Positions 30,045-42,910 of a stretch of 64,000 bases of DNA are shown here, piece after piece (within the stretch, counting starts at the first letter, position 1; each line of letters opens with the position of its first letter). A model generated the notes under the pieces. That model was not told the DNA's origin. It made no database searches and saw nothing but the letters and a program-made list of their open reading frames with translations. The stretch comes from Aeromonas salmonicida subsp. salmonicida (GTDB lineage: Bacteria; Pseudomonadota; Gammaproteobacteria; Enterobacterales; Aeromonadaceae). A program made the position numbers and the translations under genes. The stretch is taken from positions 1 to 64,000 of the forward strand of contig NZ_LSGW01000095.1 of the NCBI RefSeq assembly GCF_001643305.1, written 5' to 3'.

Positions 30045-30082
30045 TAAAAAACCCGGCAACCTTGCGGTTCGCCGGGTTTTTT
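30045..30082. terminator. Bidirectional terminator between folD and cspD
   Basis: A stem ACCCGGC...GCCGGGT is flanked by A-runs on the left and T-runs on the right. It can therefore end folD (plus) and cspD (minus), which converge here. Confidence 0.88.
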
Positions 30083-30100
30083 ATTTATCCAATTTGACTC

Positions 30101-30319
30101 TTACATGTTCTGTGCTTCGTTTGGCACGATGACAGAGGCGTGATTTCCTTTCGGCCCCTGCTGCAGTTCGAAGTTGACTGCCTGACCTGCTTTTAAGGTC
30201 TTGTAACCTTCCATTTGTATCGTGGAGTAGTGGGCGAAGATATCTTCACCACCCCCTTCCGGACAGATAAACCCAAATCCTTTTGCGTTGTTAAACCACT
30301 TGACTGTTCCGGTTGCCAT
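30101..30319 (-). CDS. cspD: Cold-shock-like protein CspD
   Basis: A 72-residue single-domain nucleic-acid-binding protein. RNP1 (KGFGFI) and RNP2 (DIFAHYS, where most Csps have VFVHFS) are clear, and the sequence [20 protein letters not shown] is diagnostic of CspD. In E. coli CspD is a stationary-phase inhibitor of DNA replication, not a true cold-shock chaperone. It is divergent from clpS with a 229-bp spacer, the same arrangement as in enterobacteria. Confidence 0.95.
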   Translation of the reverse strand: MATGTVKWFNNAKGFGFICPEGGGEDIFAHYSTIQMEGYKTLKAGQAVNFELQQGPKGNHASVIVPNEAQNM

Positions 30320-30548
30320 ACATCTACATCCTTTTATTGATTACCCTGAAGTCGTTGAGTAACCTGCGCCAGCCCTTTATAACTAGTAGCATACGTCTAT
30401 AGCAGACGGGCGCCGATTAGCAAGTAACCAATCTAGTCTAACTTTTGAGCGAGTCAAGGAGTTGTTAACAACTGATGTGATCTGGTTAACAAGTCTATTG
30501 ACAATCTTGTGTTAGACGGTAGTAATCTAGAGGTACCGAAGCGCGACT

Positions 30549-30866
30549 ATGAGCAAGCAGAAAGAACTCTTTGCTAATGAAGAGATTGCACAAGCAGAGA
30601 AAACGAAGCTGCAACCGCCACCCATGTACAAGGTCGTCCTGAACAACGACGATTACACACCGATGGAGTTTGTGGTGGAGGTGTTGCAAAAGTTCTTTGG
30701 TATGGATTTGGACAAGGCTACCCAAGTGATGCTGAGTGTGCATTATAGTGGTAAGGGAGTCTGTGGTACGTTTACCGCCGAGATTGCCGAAACCAAAGTG
30801 GTCCAGGTCAACACCTATTCACGTAACAACGAACATCCACTGCTATGTACCATGGAAAAGGCTTGA
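30549..30866 (+). CDS. clpS: ATP-dependent Clp protease adaptor ClpS
   Basis: ClpS binds N-degron substrates (N-terminal Leu, Phe, Trp, Tyr) and hands them to ClpAP. The 105-residue protein has a flexible N-terminus and the conserved pocket residues in [18 protein letters not shown] (about 33-50). The helix [21 protein letters not shown] and the ALCAEM-like end ([10 protein letters not shown]) are also present. It precedes clpA by 59 bases. The aat/bpt transferases that create its substrates lie just downstream. Confidence 0.96.
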   Translation: MSKQKELFANEEIAQAEKTKLQPPPMYKVVLNNDDYTPMEFVVEVLQKFFGMDLDKATQVMLSVHYSGKGVCGTFTAEIAETKVVQVNTYSRNNEHPLLCTMEKA

Positions 30867-30925
30867 ATCTGATGACTTGATGGCGAGAACGACACCACAT
30901 TGTTGCTGTACTAGGGGAGGTGCCT

Positions 30926-33178
30926 ATGTTGAATAAAGATCTAGAAAAGACGCTGAACGAGGCTTTCAAACTGGCCCGTGACGAGCGCCACGAATTCATG
31001 ACTGTCGAGCACCTGTTGTTAGCCCTGCTGGATAACAGCTCAGCCCATGAGGCGTTGAGTTCGTGTGGTGCTGATGTGGAACTGATGCGCAAAGAGATCA
31101 GCGCATTCATCGGTCAAACAACCCCGCTTATTCCCCGCGATGATGAAGACAGAGAAACCCAGCCCACGCTTGGCTTCCAGCGAGTGCTCCAGCGTGCTGT
31201 CTTCCATGTGCAATCCTCCGGCAATACTGAGGTCAGCGGCGCCAACGTGCTGGTAGCCATTTTCAGTGAGCAGGAATCTCAGGCGGCCTATTTTCTGAAA
31301 AAGGCCGAGATAAGCCGGCTGGACGTGGTCAATTTCCTCTCCCACGGAGTGCGAAAAGACAGCAAGCCCGACAACAGCAGTAACAACGCCGAGTCTGATG
31401 ACGATGTCTCTGCTGCCCAGATTGAGAGCTTTGCCACCAACCTGAACCAGCTGGTGCTGGAGGGGCGTATCGACCCGCTCATCGGCCGCGATCAGGAACT
31501 GAGCCGTACCATCCAGGTATTGTGCCGTCGCCGCAAGAACAATCCGCTGCTGGTGGGTGAAGCCGGTGTTGGCAAGACAGCCATCGCCGAAGGCTTGGCC
31601 TATCGCATCGTCAAGGGTGATGTGCCCGAGGTGATTGCCGGTAGCACCATCTATTCACTGGATATGGGGTCCTTGCTGGCGGGCACCAAGTATCGTGGTG
31701 ATTTCGAAAAACGCCTCAAGGTGTTGCTCAAGCAGATTGAGCGCCAAGAAGGGGCCATCCTCTTCATCGACGAGATCCACACCATTATTGGGGCCGGTGC
31801 GGCTTCGGGTGGCCAGCTTGACGCCGCCAACCTCATCAAGCCGTTGCTCTCCAATGGTTTGCTGCGCTGTGTCGGGTCGACAACCTACCAGGAATACTCC
31901 CAGATCTTCGAGAAAGACCGTGCCTTGGCCCGTCGTTTCCAGAAGATCGATATTGTCGAGCCGAGTGTGGATGACACCACTCGCATTCTGATGGGGCTCA
32001 AGAGCCGTTACGAATCGCACCACGGTGTGCGTTATACCGTCAAGGCGATCCGTGCTGCGGTCGAACTCTCGGCCAAGTATATCAATGACCGTCATCTGCC
32101 TGACAAGGCCATCGATGTGATCGACGAGGCCGGGGCAGGGCAGCGACTGCTGCCGGTGAGCAAGCGCAAGAAAGTGATCAATGTGCCGGAAATCGAAGCC
32201 ATCGTTGCCAAGATTGCCCGTATCCCGGAGAAATCTGTTTCTTCTTCCGACAAGGAGGTGCTGAAGAACCTGGAGCGCAATCTCAAAATGGTGGTGTTTG
32301 GCCAGGACAAGGCCATAGAGGTGTTGACCGATGCCATCCGGCTGTCACGCTCAGGTCTTGGCAATGAACGCCGCCCGGTGGGTTGCTTCCTGTTTGCCGG
32401 CCCGACCGGGGTGGGCAAGACGGAGGTCACCCAGCAGCTTGGCAAGGCGCTCGGAGTGGAAATGCTGCGTTTTGATATGTCCGAGTACATGGAGCGCCAT
32501 ACCGTCTCACGTTTGATTGGTGCCCCTCCCGGTTATGTCGGTTTTGAACAGGGCGGCTTGCTGACCGACTCAGTGCTCAAGCATCCCCACTCGGTGGTGT
32601 TGCTGGACGAGATTGAGAAGGCTCACCCGGATGTGTTCAACCTGCTGTTGCAGGTAATGGACAACGGGACCCTGACGGACAACAACGGGCGCAAGGCGGA
32701 TTTCCGTAACGTGATTCTGGTGATGACCACCAACGCCGGTGTGCAGGAGACCCAGCGCAAGTCCATTGGCTTCCAGCAACAAGATATGAGCCACGATGCC
32801 ATGGCGGTGATCAACAAGACGTTCAGTCCTGAGTTCCGCAACCGGCTGGATCACACCATCTGGTTCAACCATCTGGATATGCAGGTGATCCACCAGGTGG
32901 TCGACAAGTTCATTGTCGAGTTGCAGGTACAGCTGGATGCCAAGGGCGTGTCTCTTGAAGTGTCCGAGGGTGTCCGCCACTGGTTGGCCGAGAAGGGATA
33001 TGACAGGGCCATGGGAGCCAGACCCATGGGACGGGTCATCCAGGAACACCTCAAGAAACCACTGGCCAATGAAATCCTGTTTGGATCACTGGTTGATGGA
33101 GGGGTAGTGAAGGTTGAGTTGGTAAATGACAGCCTCAGCTTTGACTTTCAGGTCAATATTGAAGCTGTCTCCCACTAA
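30926..33178 (+). CDS. clpA: ATP-dependent Clp protease ATP-binding subunit ClpA
   Basis: The 750-residue ClpA unfolds substrates and feeds ClpP. The N-domain ([16 protein letters not shown]) binds ClpS. AAA+ module D1 has Walker [10 protein letters not shown] near residue 211 and Walker [15 protein letters not shown]. Module D2 has Walker [10 protein letters not shown] near residue 492 and [13 protein letters not shown]. There is no long coiled middle domain, as expected for ClpA versus ClpB. I chose ATG 30926 ([11 protein letters not shown]) after GGGGAGG rather than GTG 30920. It is co-directional with clpS and followed by a terminator. Confidence 0.97.
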   Translation: MLNKDLEKTLNEAFKLARDERHEFMTVEHLLLALLDNSSAHEALSSCGADVELMRKEISAFIGQTTPLIPRDDEDRETQPTLGFQRVLQRAVFHVQSSGNTEVSGANVLVAIFSEQESQAAYFLKKAEISRLDVVNFLSHGVRKDSKPDNSSNNAESDDDVSAAQIESFATNLNQLVLEGRIDPLIGRDQELSRTIQVLCRRRKNNPLLVGEAGVGKTAIAEGLAYRIVKGDVPEVIAGSTIYSLDMGSLLAGTKYRGDFEKRLKVLLKQIERQEGAILFIDEIHTIIGAGAASGGQLDAANLIKPLLSNGLLRCVGSTTYQEYSQIFEKDRALARRFQKIDIVEPSVDDTTRILMGLKSRYESHHGVRYTVKAIRAAVELSAKYINDRHLPDKAIDVIDEAGAGQRLLPVSKRKKVINVPEIEAIVAKIARIPEKSVSSSDKEVLKNLERNLKMVVFGQDKAIEVLTDAIRLSRSGLGNERRPVGCFLFAGPTGVGKTEVTQQLGKALGVEMLRFDMSEYMERHTVSRLIGAPPGYVGFEQGGLLTDSVLKHPHSVVLLDEIEKAHPDVFNLLLQVMDNGTLTDNNGRKADFRNVILVMTTNAGVQETQRKSIGFQQQDMSHDAMAVINKTFSPEFRNRLDHTIWFNHLDMQVIHQVVDKFIVELQVQLDAKGVSLEVSEGVRHWLAEKGYDRAMGARPMGRVIQEHLKKPLANEILFGSLVDGGVVKVELVNDSLSFDFQVNIEAVSH

Positions 33179-33200
33179 GCACTGATAGTTAGAAAGCGAC

Positions 33201-33232
33201 AAAAAACCCCAGCCGAGAGGTTGGGGTTTTTT
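33201..33232. terminator. Bidirectional terminator between clpA and infA
   Basis: AAAAAACCCC...GGGGTTTTTT with a CC-A/T-GG stem (about 8 bp) has an A-run on the left and a T-run on the right. It serves both clpA and the convergent infA. Confidence 0.88.
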
Positions 33233-33246
33233 GCTGAATTCCTGGC

Positions 33247-34246
<1,000 letters not shown>

Positions 34247-34250
<4 letters not shown>

Positions 34251-34954
34251 AGGCTGATGCTCCCCGCTTGCCAGCAGTTATCTGCCAACGGCTGCCGGCT
34301 CAGTTTGGTCAGCGCCGTCAAAAACGTCTCTCTTGGCCACTCCTGGATCCCCATGGTAGCCAGAAAATCATTCTGCATCTGGCAATCGATCAGTGCACCA
34401 CCGTGGCTGGCGAAGTGGTGACAGAGCGCCACCATGGCTAGCTTGGCGCCGTTGTCGATGCGGCTGAACATGGACTCACCGCAGAAGAGGCGGCCGAGGG
34501 AGAGGCCATAGAGGCCAGCTTGCAACTGGCCATGCTGCCAGATCTCGACGGAGTGGGCATGGCCAAGGCGATGAAGTTGTCGATAGGCGTCGATCATGGG
34601 CGTGCTTATCCAGGTTCCACTGGCGCTGCGACGGGGGGCGGCGCAGGCCGCTATTACCTCATTAAAGGCGCGATTGATGGAAATATCGAATGAGGTGCGG
34701 CGGATAAATTTGCGCAGGCTGCGACCTATGTGCAGCTGTTCGGGGATGATGACCCCTCTGGGATCCGGCGACCACCACAGCAACGGCTGGTGGGGCTCAT
34801 TCCACGGGAAGATCCCCTTGTGGTAAGCTGCCAGCAATCGTTCAGGGGAGAGATCCCCGCCGATCGCCAGCAGGCCGTTGGGTTCATCCAGTGCGTGCTC
34901 GGGGTCGGGAAACCAGCACAGCGCATCATCCAATTGGGTAAGATAGCGAGACAT
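34247..34954 (-). CDS. aat: Leucyl/phenylalanyl-tRNA-protein transferase Aat
   Basis: Aat (235 residues) adds Leu or Phe to N-terminal Lys/Arg of proteins, generating N-degrons. Family blocks are clear: EPNGLLAIGGDLSPERLLAAY (residues about 25-45), GIFPW, WWSPDPRGVI, GTWISTPMIDAY, LGHAHSVE, GRLFCGESMFSR and ALIDCQMQNDFL. I start at ATG 34954 (MSRYLTQLDDALCWFPD), which gives the usual length; the open frame extends to 35020 but the extension has no homology. It is divergent from the glycine-zipper gene with only 19 bases between starts. Confidence 0.95.
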
Positions 34955-34973
34955 AAGGCGAAGAGGTTCACAG

Positions 34974-35444
34974 ATGAAGGCCATTATCCTGATAGTATCC
35001 AGCTTGCTCTGCTTTGTCACTGCGCCTGCCGGGGCCCAGGTTTACGAGCGCAACACGGCGCGGCCCGTCAATCAGGTGGTGTTTGGCCAGGTGGAGACGG
35101 TACGCAACATCACCCAGCGCCAGATCCTGGAGTCTGAACATTCCGGCTGGAAAACCCTGGGCGGGGCCGTCCTGGGTGGACTGCTTGGCAACCAGTTTGG
35201 CGGCGGCCACGGCCGTGAAATTGCCACCGCCGTGGGGGCACTGGCAGGGGCCGCTGCCGCGCAGCATTATCAATCAGGTGGATCCGTGGTGGAGAACAAG
35301 CTGGTAGAGCTGCTCATTCGCAACGAGCAAAACGGTTTGGTCAACGTTATCCAGGATTACGATCCGGCCATGGTGTTCATGAACGGAGACAAGGTGCGCA
35401 TCCTCTATTTCGACGATGGGGTACGAGTCGACAAGACCTACTGA
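34974..35444 (+). CDS. Glycine-zipper 2TM-domain envelope protein
   Basis: A 156-residue protein with a cleavable signal peptide (hydrophobic core residues 3-20, likely cleavage after AGA, before QVYER) and no lipobox. A glycine-zipper segment lies at about residues 61-98 (GGAVLGGLLGNQFGGGHGREI, GALAGAAAAQ), as in SlyB/Rickettsia 17-kDa antigen relatives. The C-terminus is hydrophilic and acidic. Probably located in the periplasm or outer membrane; function unknown. Its promoter must overlap aat coding sequence on the opposite strand. Confidence 0.82.
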   Translation: MKAIILIVSSLLCFVTAPAGAQVYERNTARPVNQVVFGQVETVRNITQRQILESEHSGWKTLGGAVLGGLLGNQFGGGHGREIATAVGALAGAAAAQHYQSGGSVVENKLVELLIRNEQNGLVNVIQDYDPAMVFMNGDKVRILYFDDGVRVDKTY

Positions 35445-35546
35445 GACAGGGCGCATCGAGCGAAGCAGGGAAGAGGGAAGGGGAGCAACCCGACGGTCTC
35501 CATTGACAGGAGCCAGTCGGGCGGTACTACACGGAACTCATCTAGC

Positions 35547-36794
35547 TCATGCAGATGAGCCCTGAGACACTATCTTGTCGCGACCTGTGTTTTTTGCCTG
35601 ATAGAGCAGGCGATCCGCTTCACTCAGTGCCTCGTCCATGGAGACTCGCCCGACATTGATCACCCCGAAACTGGCGCGAACGAACAGTGGCGTCTCCCGT
35701 GACAAGGGTTGCTGACGCAGTTGTTGGCGCAGTCCCTCCAGCCGTTTGAGCAGCACTGGCACTGTGCAATGGGGCACCATAAGGGCAAACTCCTCCCCCC
35801 CAAAGCGGGCAATCATGGCATCGGGGAAGAACTGGGTCAGCAACCGGGTGAGGTGGCAGAGCAGTTGATCGCCGATGGCATGACCCCAGTGATCGTTGAC
35901 CTGCTTGAAGTGATCCACATCGAGGACACACAGCGCGAGCGGCGTCTGCTGGCGCTGATGCTCCTCAAACCACTTTTGCCCCTCGTTGAACCAGTAGCGC
36001 CGGTTATAAAGCCCGGTCAGGTAGTCGCGGTTGGCGGATTCCTGAATGCTGTTGAACTGCTCAAGCGCCTCCAGGTTATGGCTGACCCGACACTGCAACT
36101 CTTCCGGCTCGAACGGCTGGTTGAGAAAGTCGTTGGCCCCTTGCTTGAGGTAGCGAGCAGACAAGCCCCGTTTGTCCGACACCGAGATCCCTATGATGGC
36201 GAGCTGCTGCTTGCTGTAGCGCTCTCGCAGCATCCGTACCAGGCTGATGCCGTCAATTTCCGGCATGTAGTAGTCGACCAGTACCAGCCGGATGGCCGGA
36301 TTCTGCTCAAGGGTGGTCAGGGCTTCGCGGGCATGGCTCGCCTCGTGGACCAGCAACAACTGCTTGCGTAGCTGTGCCATGGTGCGGTGGCGGGAGGTGC
36401 GTGAATCATCGACGACCAGCACTTCAATCTGCTGATTGAGATAGAGGCGATGCACCAGACCGACCGCGTATTGCAGGGAGTGACGTGAATCTTTCATCAC
36501 ATAATCCAGCACCCCTGCTTCCAGCCAGGCCTCCCGCTTGTCTTCGCTGATGTCGGCGGTGAGGATCACCACTGGCAAGCCTCGTTCCAGCAGCACCTTG
36601 ACGGCTTCCCCGCTGGGAGCATCAGGCAGGGTGAGATCCACTAGCGCGACCACGTATTCGTCTCCCTGGCAGTGACGTGCCCCCTCCAGGGTATCGAAGG
36701 CATCAATCTCCAGGCCAGTTTGCTGCGCGATGGCCTGGATCAACGTGCGACGGATCGTCATGCTATCTTCGACAATCAATATTTTCTGTTTCAT
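35547..36794 (-). CDS. Response regulator with two receiver domains and a GGDEF diguanylate cyclase domain
   Basis: A 415-residue cytoplasmic signalling protein. Receiver 1 (about 1-120) has IVEDSMT, the phosphoacceptor Asp in VALVDLTLPD and Lys in MKDSRH. Receiver 2 (about 122-240) has VVDDSRT, Asp in LVDYYMPEIDG, and GISVSDK then FLNQPFEP. The GGDEF domain (about 255-410) keeps the active motif as GGEEF and DVDHFKQVND, so it should make c-di-GMP. No RxxD inhibitory site is seen upstream of RFGGEEF. The partner kinase is not adjacent. It resembles PleD in architecture. Confidence 0.92.
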   Translation of the reverse strand: MKQKILIVEDSMTIRRTLIQAIAQQTGLEIDAFDTLEGARHCQGDEYVVALVDLTLPDAPSGEAVKVLLERGLPVVILTADISEDKREAWLEAGVLDYVMKDSRHSLQYAVGLVHRLYLNQQIEVLVVDDSRTSRHRTMAQLRKQLLLVHEASHAREALTTLEQNPAIRLVLVDYYMPEIDGISLVRMLRERYSKQQLAIIGISVSDKRGLSARYLKQGANDFLNQPFEPEELQCRVSHNLEALEQFNSIQESANRDYLTGLYNRRYWFNEGQKWFEEHQRQQTPLALCVLDVDHFKQVNDHWGHAIGDQLLCHLTRLLTQFFPDAMIARFGGEEFALMVPHCTVPVLLKRLEGLRQQLRQQPLSRETPLFVRASFGVINVGRVSMDEALSEADRLLYQAKNTGRDKIVSQGSSA

Positions 36795-36810
36795 CCGGCT
36801 CCTTAACGTA

Positions 36811-36838
36811 AAAAGGCATGCCTCACGGCATGCCTTTT
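36811..36838. terminator. Hairpin between trxB and the GGDEF regulator
   Basis: AAAAGGCATGCC-TCAC-GGCATGCCTTTT is a perfect 12-bp palindrome with a 4-base loop and T-run. It lies just past the trxB upstream neighbour and ends plus- or minus-strand transcription; it probably stops trxB transcription before the regulator gene. Confidence 0.75.
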
Positions 36839-36851
36839 ATATCCCTTGCGC

Positions 36852-38072
<1,221 letters not shown>

Positions 38073-38126
38073 TCAACCGGATGTGTACGGGTGAGGGGGC
38101 TTCTCGTCTTTGCCCGTATCTGTGTC

Positions 38127-38726
38127 ATGTCGACGATGGCCGAACCCGGCTTCATGCGGACAATATGGTCATGGTTGACAACTCTTGGCGCAGTGGCGCC
38201 CGGTGCCATCATTGCGTAGCTGAACACTGTCTTGACCACTTCAACAGCAAGATGACCCTCAGCAGAGTACCAAGACAGTCAGGCAGAAGAGGAGCATGCG
38301 GGCTATTCAAATGAATAGAGATGCGTTCAGCCACTTTCTTCGTCATGGGCGGCAGCGTCAGGTCATTTCGGGCGGATGGTTTAGAGGGGGCCGCGATTGA
38401 CGGATAGGGTCAGTGCCCGGGACCCAATGCAAACAGGTGGCACAACGGGATTAAAAGAGGGGATGTTCCCCGCGGATCAGGCATGCTTGATGTGCGGAGT
38501 TATCTGGTCTGGATGATCATCCGGTCTGGGCGAAAACGGCTGCTGCAGAGACCAAAATATCGGCACCGACAGCGCGATAATCTGCCTCATCCAAGCCAAT
38601 GCCGCTTCCTGCGCCGCTTTGGACGAAAACAGTATGGTTTCGTGCTGTCAGTTCACGTACACTGGCCGGAACCATGTCTAGGCGATATTCATGGTTTTTT
38701 ATTTCTTTAGGTACACCGATAATCAT
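38127..38726 (-). pseudogene. ald: Alanine dehydrogenase (Ald), strongly decayed
   Basis: On the minus strand the first 67 codons (MIIGVPKEIKNHEYRLDMV, SGAGSGIGLDEADYRAVGADIL) are clearly alanine dehydrogenase, ending at a TGA near 38517. Degraded matches continue (MIIQTR, then ACLIRGEHPLF). A later block (GATAPRVVNHDHIVRMKPG, SAIVDM at about 38127-38200) corresponds to the NAD-binding domain. The central catalytic part and the C-terminus are deleted or unreadable, leaving about 600 of roughly 1100 bases. Ald makes pyruvate and ammonia from alanine; it lies divergent from lrp, its usual regulator. Confidence 0.85.
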
Positions 38727-38876
38727 GCTATCCCTCGTCTATCGACCGGTGTTTTATGTTGCTTCAAGGTTACGTAACATTTGCGCCTAGCATATTCAGG
38801 TATTGACAGGATTTGTGACCATAATTATAAAATGACTGGTGATTCTTACCAAAAAATAGCCAAAGGATGGAATAAA

Positions 38877-39368
38877 ATGATGGAAGCTAAGAGTCGGCTA
38901 AAGGATTTGGACAGGATTGACCGCAACATTCTGAATGAACTGCAAAAGGATGGCAGGATTTCGAACGTTGAGTTGTCCAAGCGAGTTGGCCTGAGTCCTA
39001 CACCGTGTCTGGAACGGGTTCGTCGCCTCGAGCGACAAGGTTATATCGAAGGATATGCCGCTATTCTGAACCCTCATTATCTGGATGCGTCTCTGCTGGT
39101 GTTCGTGGAAATTACCCTCAATCGCGGTGCGCCGGATGTGTTTGAACAGTTCAACAAGGCTGTTCAGGTGCTTGAAGAGATCCAGGAGTGCCATCTGGTC
39201 TCCGGCGATTTCGACTATCTGCTCAAGACCCGCGTCAGCGACATGTCGGCCTATCGCCGCCTGCTGGGGGAAACCCTGCTGCGACTGCCCGGCGTCAATG
39301 ACACCCGCACCTATGTGGTGATGGAAGAGGTCAAGCAGAGCAGTCGTCTGGTGATCAGCACCCGTTGA
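38877..39368 (+). CDS. lrp: Leucine-responsive regulatory protein Lrp
   Basis: Lrp (163 residues) is a global regulator of amino-acid metabolism. The N-terminal helix-turn-helix (NILNELQKDGRISNVELSKR, LSPTPCLERVRRLE) and C-terminal RAM ligand-binding domain (ECHLVSGDFDYLLKTRV) are almost identical to E. coli Lrp. I chose ATG 38877 after AAAGGA; a second ATG follows directly at 38880. The open frame continues upstream, without homology. It is divergent from the ald relic, with a Rho-independent terminator after it. Confidence 0.97.
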   Translation: MMEAKSRLKDLDRIDRNILNELQKDGRISNVELSKRVGLSPTPCLERVRRLERQGYIEGYAAILNPHYLDASLLVFVEITLNRGAPDVFEQFNKAVQVLEEIQECHLVSGDFDYLLKTRVSDMSAYRRLLGETLLRLPGVNDTRTYVVMEEVKQSSRLVISTR

Positions 39369-39418
39369 GTTGGGTTATGCTGTGGCTTGCCAGGCTAATG
39401 ACAAGTCACGACAGTCAG

Positions 39419-39446
39419 AAACGAGCGGCCGGTCCGCTCGTTTCTT
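39419..39446 (+). terminator. Terminator after lrp
   Basis: AAACGAGCGG-CCGGT-CCGCTCGTTT is a 10-bp perfect stem followed by CTTCTT. It lies about 50 bases after the lrp stop. Confidence 0.82.
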
Positions 39447-39570
39447 CTTATCGAGTTGGTTGTGAATATGGCCCAGCCCATCAGGCACTGGCTGACAATC
39501 GGTGGGCTTTTCAGGGATACTAGGCCCCCTTATCCCCCCGCATTATATGTTTTCAGAAAGGAGCCGGAGT

Positions 39571-42096
39571 TTGGCCGATAAAAAGCTGTTTACTCCTTTA
39601 TCAGGTACACAACGGATCTTCGAAGCCGTCTTGATCGCCATCACTCTGATGGCTGCCTATCTCTTGCTTGCCCTGTTGTCCTATCATCCCGCCGATCCCG
39701 GTTGGTCGCAGACCTCCTGGCAAGGGGAGGTGAAGAACCTCGCCGGTAGCGCGGGGGCCTGGCTCGCCGATATCACCATGTTTACCTTTGGGGCTTTCTC
39801 CTATCTGGTTCCCCCCCTGGTGGTTTTATTGGGCTGGAGCCTGTTCTGGCGTCCGAGCCGGCTGCTGGATGTGGACTATCTCACCCTGTCGGTGCGCATC
39901 GTCGGCTTCGTGCTGACCGTGCTCGGCATGTCCGCCATTGCCAGCATGAACTTCAATGACATGCAGAATTTTTCCGCCGGTGGCCTGGTGGGGGACGTGA
40001 TCGCCTCCGCCGTGGTGCCGCTGTTTGGCGGCGTCGGTGCCAATCTGATGCTGCTCTGCTTCGTGGCAACCGGCATCACACTGTTTACCGGCTGGTCCTG
40101 GCTCACCATAGTCGAGCGGATTGGCGCCACCTGTACCGGTTCGGTCAGCGCCATCTACCACTTCCCCACTACACTGGGTCGCTGGTTGACCGGTGGCTGG
40201 CGTCAGCCCCGTTACGAGGGAGCCGATCCCTTACTGGAAGGGGGTGTCGGTGCCCTCGAGCTCGATGATGAAGACGAGGATGAGCCGCACTCCAGCTGGA
40301 CCCGTCGTCCCAAGGGTAACGGTACCGCCAAGGGCCAGAAGGCAACCTCCGATGAGTGGCTGCCGGAGCTCGATGACGATACCTTCCAGTTCGACCCGCA
40401 GTTTGATGATGAAGATGACGAGCCGGCACCCGTGGCCAAACCCAAGCGCGCTGCCGCTGCCACTGCCCGTCGCCAGCCGGCCCTGACCACGGCAGATGAC
40501 GAGGATGACGAATTCGATCTGCCCTGGGCCGAGGGTGAGGATGAGCCGGTCGCACCGGTTGCCGCCGCGCCGGGCAAGCCCAAGCGCCGTGTGCAACTGA
40601 GCATGCCTCCCTTGCCGAGCATTGAGCTGCTGGACAGACCGCCCGCAAAGACTCAGATGATGAGCAAAGACGAGCTGGACCGTATGGGCTGTTTGGTGGA
40701 AGCCAAGCTGGCCGACTACAACGTGCAGGCCAAGGTGGTCGGTGTCTATCCGGGCCCTGTCATCACCCGTTTCGAGCTGGATCTGGCCCCTGGCATGAAG
40801 GCGAGCAAGATCACCAACCTGTCGCGGGACTTGGCCCGCTCCCTCTCCGCCAGCAGTGTGCGGGTGGTGGAAGTGATCCCGGGCAAGACTTTCGTCGGTA
40901 TCGAGTTGCCCAATCGGGTGCGCCAGACCGTTTACCTGCGCGAGACCCTCGATTGCGATGCTTTCCGCGATAGCCGCAACCCCCTTACCATGGGGCTCGG
41001 TCAGGACATTGCAGGGGAGCCCGTGGTGGTGAATCTGGCCAAGATGCCGCACTTGCTGGTGGCCGGTACGACCGGTTCGGGCAAGTCGGTGGGGGTCAAC
41101 ACCATGATCATCTCCATGCTCTACAAGTCGTCCCCGGACGATCTGCGTTTCATCATGATCGACCCCAAGATGCTGGAGCTCTCTGTCTACGAAGGGATCC
41201 CTCATCTGCTGACCGAGGTGGTCACCGACATGAAGGATGCTGCCAACGCCCTGCGCTGGTGTGTGGGCGAGATGGAGCGCCGTTACAAGCTGATGTCGGC
41301 GGTCGGGGTGCGTAACCTCAAGGGCTACAACGACAAGGTATTGGCCGCGGCTGCTGAGGGTGAACCGATGCGGGATCCCTTGTGGCGCCCGGGTGACTCC
41401 ATGGATCAGATGCCGCCGGAGCTGGAAAAACTGCCCCACATAGTGGTGGTGGTGGACGAATTTGCCGACATGATGATGATTGTCGGCAAGAAGGTCGAAG
41501 AGCTTATCGCCCGTATTGCCCAGAAAGCGCGGGCCGCCGGTATTCACCTCATACTGGCGACCCAGCGTCCCTCTGTGGATGTGATCACCGGTCTTATCAA
41601 GGCCAACATACCGACCCGGATCTCGTTCCAGGTGTCGAGCAAGATAGACTCACGTACCATTCTGGATCAGGGCGGTGCTGAATCCCTGCTTGGCATGGGC
41701 GACATGCTCTACATGCCGGCCGGTACCTCCAACCCCACCCGTGTCCATGGCGCCTTCGTCGATGATCACGAGGTACACAAGGTGGTGGCGGACTGGAAAC
41801 TGCGCGGTGAACCTAACTACATCGAAGAGATCCTCTCCGGTGAGTCAGGCGGTGAGGGCGGCAGCAGCGAATATGGCGGTGGTGGCGATGAAGAGCTCGA
41901 CCCCCTGTTTGACGAGGCGGTGGCCTTTGTGGTGGAGTCGCGCCGTGGCTCGACGTCCAGCGTGCAGCGCAAGTTCAAGATTGGTTACAACCGTGCGGCT
42001 CGTCTCATCGAGCAGATGGAAAATCAGGGTATCGTCAGCTCGCCGGGCGGCAATGGTCAGCGCGATGTGCTGGCACCGCCGCCGGTACGGGACTAA
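39571..42096 (+). CDS. ftsK: DNA translocase FtsK
   Basis: FtsK couples septum formation to chromosome-dimer resolution by pumping DNA toward dif. About 841 residues: four N-terminal membrane helices (about 20-180), a short acidic/Pro-rich linker (about 210-350; much shorter than in E. coli), and the RecA-like motor with Walker [12 protein letters not shown] near residue 499 and [14 protein letters not shown]. The gamma winged-helix domain ([20 protein letters not shown]) reads KOPS and activates XerCD. I prefer TTG 39571, which follows AAGGAG by seven bases; an in-frame ATG at 39547 has no such site. Confidence 0.93.
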   Translation: MADKKLFTPLSGTQRIFEAVLIAITLMAAYLLLALLSYHPADPGWSQTSWQGEVKNLAGSAGAWLADITMFTFGAFSYLVPPLVVLLGWSLFWRPSRLLDVDYLTLSVRIVGFVLTVLGMSAIASMNFNDMQNFSAGGLVGDVIASAVVPLFGGVGANLMLLCFVATGITLFTGWSWLTIVERIGATCTGSVSAIYHFPTTLGRWLTGGWRQPRYEGADPLLEGGVGALELDDEDEDEPHSSWTRRPKGNGTAKGQKATSDEWLPELDDDTFQFDPQFDDEDDEPAPVAKPKRAAAATARRQPALTTADDEDDEFDLPWAEGEDEPVAPVAAAPGKPKRRVQLSMPPLPSIELLDRPPAKTQMMSKDELDRMGCLVEAKLADYNVQAKVVGVYPGPVITRFELDLAPGMKASKITNLSRDLARSLSASSVRVVEVIPGKTFVGIELPNRVRQTVYLRETLDCDAFRDSRNPLTMGLGQDIAGEPVVVNLAKMPHLLVAGTTGSGKSVGVNTMIISMLYKSSPDDLRFIMIDPKMLELSVYEGIPHLLTEVVTDMKDAANALRWCVGEMERRYKLMSAVGVRNLKGYNDKVLAAAAEGEPMRDPLWRPGDSMDQMPPELEKLPHIVVVVDEFADMMMIVGKKVEELIARIAQKARAAGIHLILATQRPSVDVITGLIKANIPTRISFQVSSKIDSRTILDQGGAESLLGMGDMLYMPAGTSNPTRVHGAFVDDHEVHKVVADWKLRGEPNYIEEILSGESGGEGGSSEYGGGGDEELDPLFDEAVAFVVESRRGSTSSVQRKFKIGYNRAARLIEQMENQGIVSSPGGNGQRDVLAPPPVRD

Positions 42097-42161
42097 GGCT
42101 CACCCTTCCTCTACCCTGGCCATGCCTTCACCGGGTGTGGCCTTTTATCGAGAGCGTCTTC

Positions 42162-42782
42162 ATGAAAAGCGTGATGAAAAAACAACTGTTGATAGGGTCT
42201 GTGTTGCTGGTTGCCAGCAGCCAGGTGTGGGCGGATGCGGCCAGCAGCCTCAAGCAGAAGCTGGCCGATGTGAGCCTCTTCTCCGCCAAGTTTGCCCAGA
42301 CCGTCTACGACAGCAAGGGCAAAGAGCTGCAAAAGGCTGGTGGTGATCTGCTGGTGCAGCGCCCGAATCGTTTCAACTGGCATACCACCTCGCCGGACGA
42401 GAGCCTGATCGTGGCGGATGGCAAGGACGTCTGGGTCTATGACCCCTTCGTCGAGCAGGTAACCGCCCTCAAACTCAAGGATGCGGTCCTCAATACCCCC
42501 TTCATCCTGATCGCCGGCAACGACGACAAATTCTGGAAGCACTATGACGTGACCCAGGAAGGGAATGTCTACACCGTTACCAGCCGCAACAAGGATGAGC
42601 TGATTGCTTCCTTTCGCGTCACGTTCGACAGGCAGAACAACATCAGTCGTTTCGATGTGAAAGAGGCACAGGGGCAGTGGAGCGAATTCACCCTGAGCAG
42701 TTTCAACCGCAAGCCGGTGCTCAAGGGCAACGAATTTGTCTTCAAGATCCCGAAGGGGGTCGAGCTGGACGACCAGCGCTGA
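42162..42782 (+). CDS. lolA: Outer-membrane lipoprotein carrier protein LolA
   Basis: LolA is the periplasmic chaperone that ferries lipoproteins from LolCDE to LolB. The 206-residue precursor has a signal peptide ([21 protein letters not shown], cleavage after WA) and the open beta-barrel family blocks [30 protein letters not shown] and [22 protein letters not shown] 42162 or 42174 could be the start. Its stop TGA overlaps the ATG of the short frame that precedes rarA. Confidence 0.94.
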   Translation: MKSVMKKQLLIGSVLLVASSQVWADAASSLKQKLADVSLFSAKFAQTVYDSKGKELQKAGGDLLVQRPNRFNWHTTSPDESLIVADGKDVWVYDPFVEQVTALKLKDAVLNTPFILIAGNDDKFWKHYDVTQEGNVYTVTSRNKDELIASFRVTFDRQNNISRFDVKEAQGQWSEFTLSSFNRKPVLKGNEFVFKIPKGVELDDQR

Positions 42783-42910
42783 TGAGTAATTTCTCTTTGG
42801 ATGTCTCGTCGGGCCATCACCTGCTGGCGGCCCGCATGATGTCTTTGGATCTATCGTCGTACTGTCCTCCACTGGCGGTCGGCATGACGCTGGATGGTCA
42901 ATGCAGATGA
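42782..42910 (+). repeat. Degenerate duplication of the rarA 5' end forming a 42-codon frame
   Basis: Between lolA and rarA lie two imperfect copies of the first codons of rarA. Copy 1 (42782-42841) reads [20 protein letters not shown] and copy 2 (42842-42889) reads [16 protein letters not shown]. The real gene starts [20 protein letters not shown]. The copies are in one frame and make a 42-residue open frame. It starts at TGATG with the lolA stop and ends at ATGA with the rarA start, so it could act as a translational relay. There is no clear Shine-Dalgarno. A tandem duplication followed by drift is the simplest origin. Confidence 0.75.

Noticed and set aside
30045..30082. Possible CRISPR or other array structures anywhere in the window
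   Set aside because: The palindromes seen are single terminators; no set of regularly spaced repeats with spacers was found.
39502..39570. Longer N-terminus for FtsK from 39502 or ATG 39547
   Set aside because: Neither has a ribosome-binding site, while TTG 39571 has AAGGAG at good spacing; the choice stays provisional.
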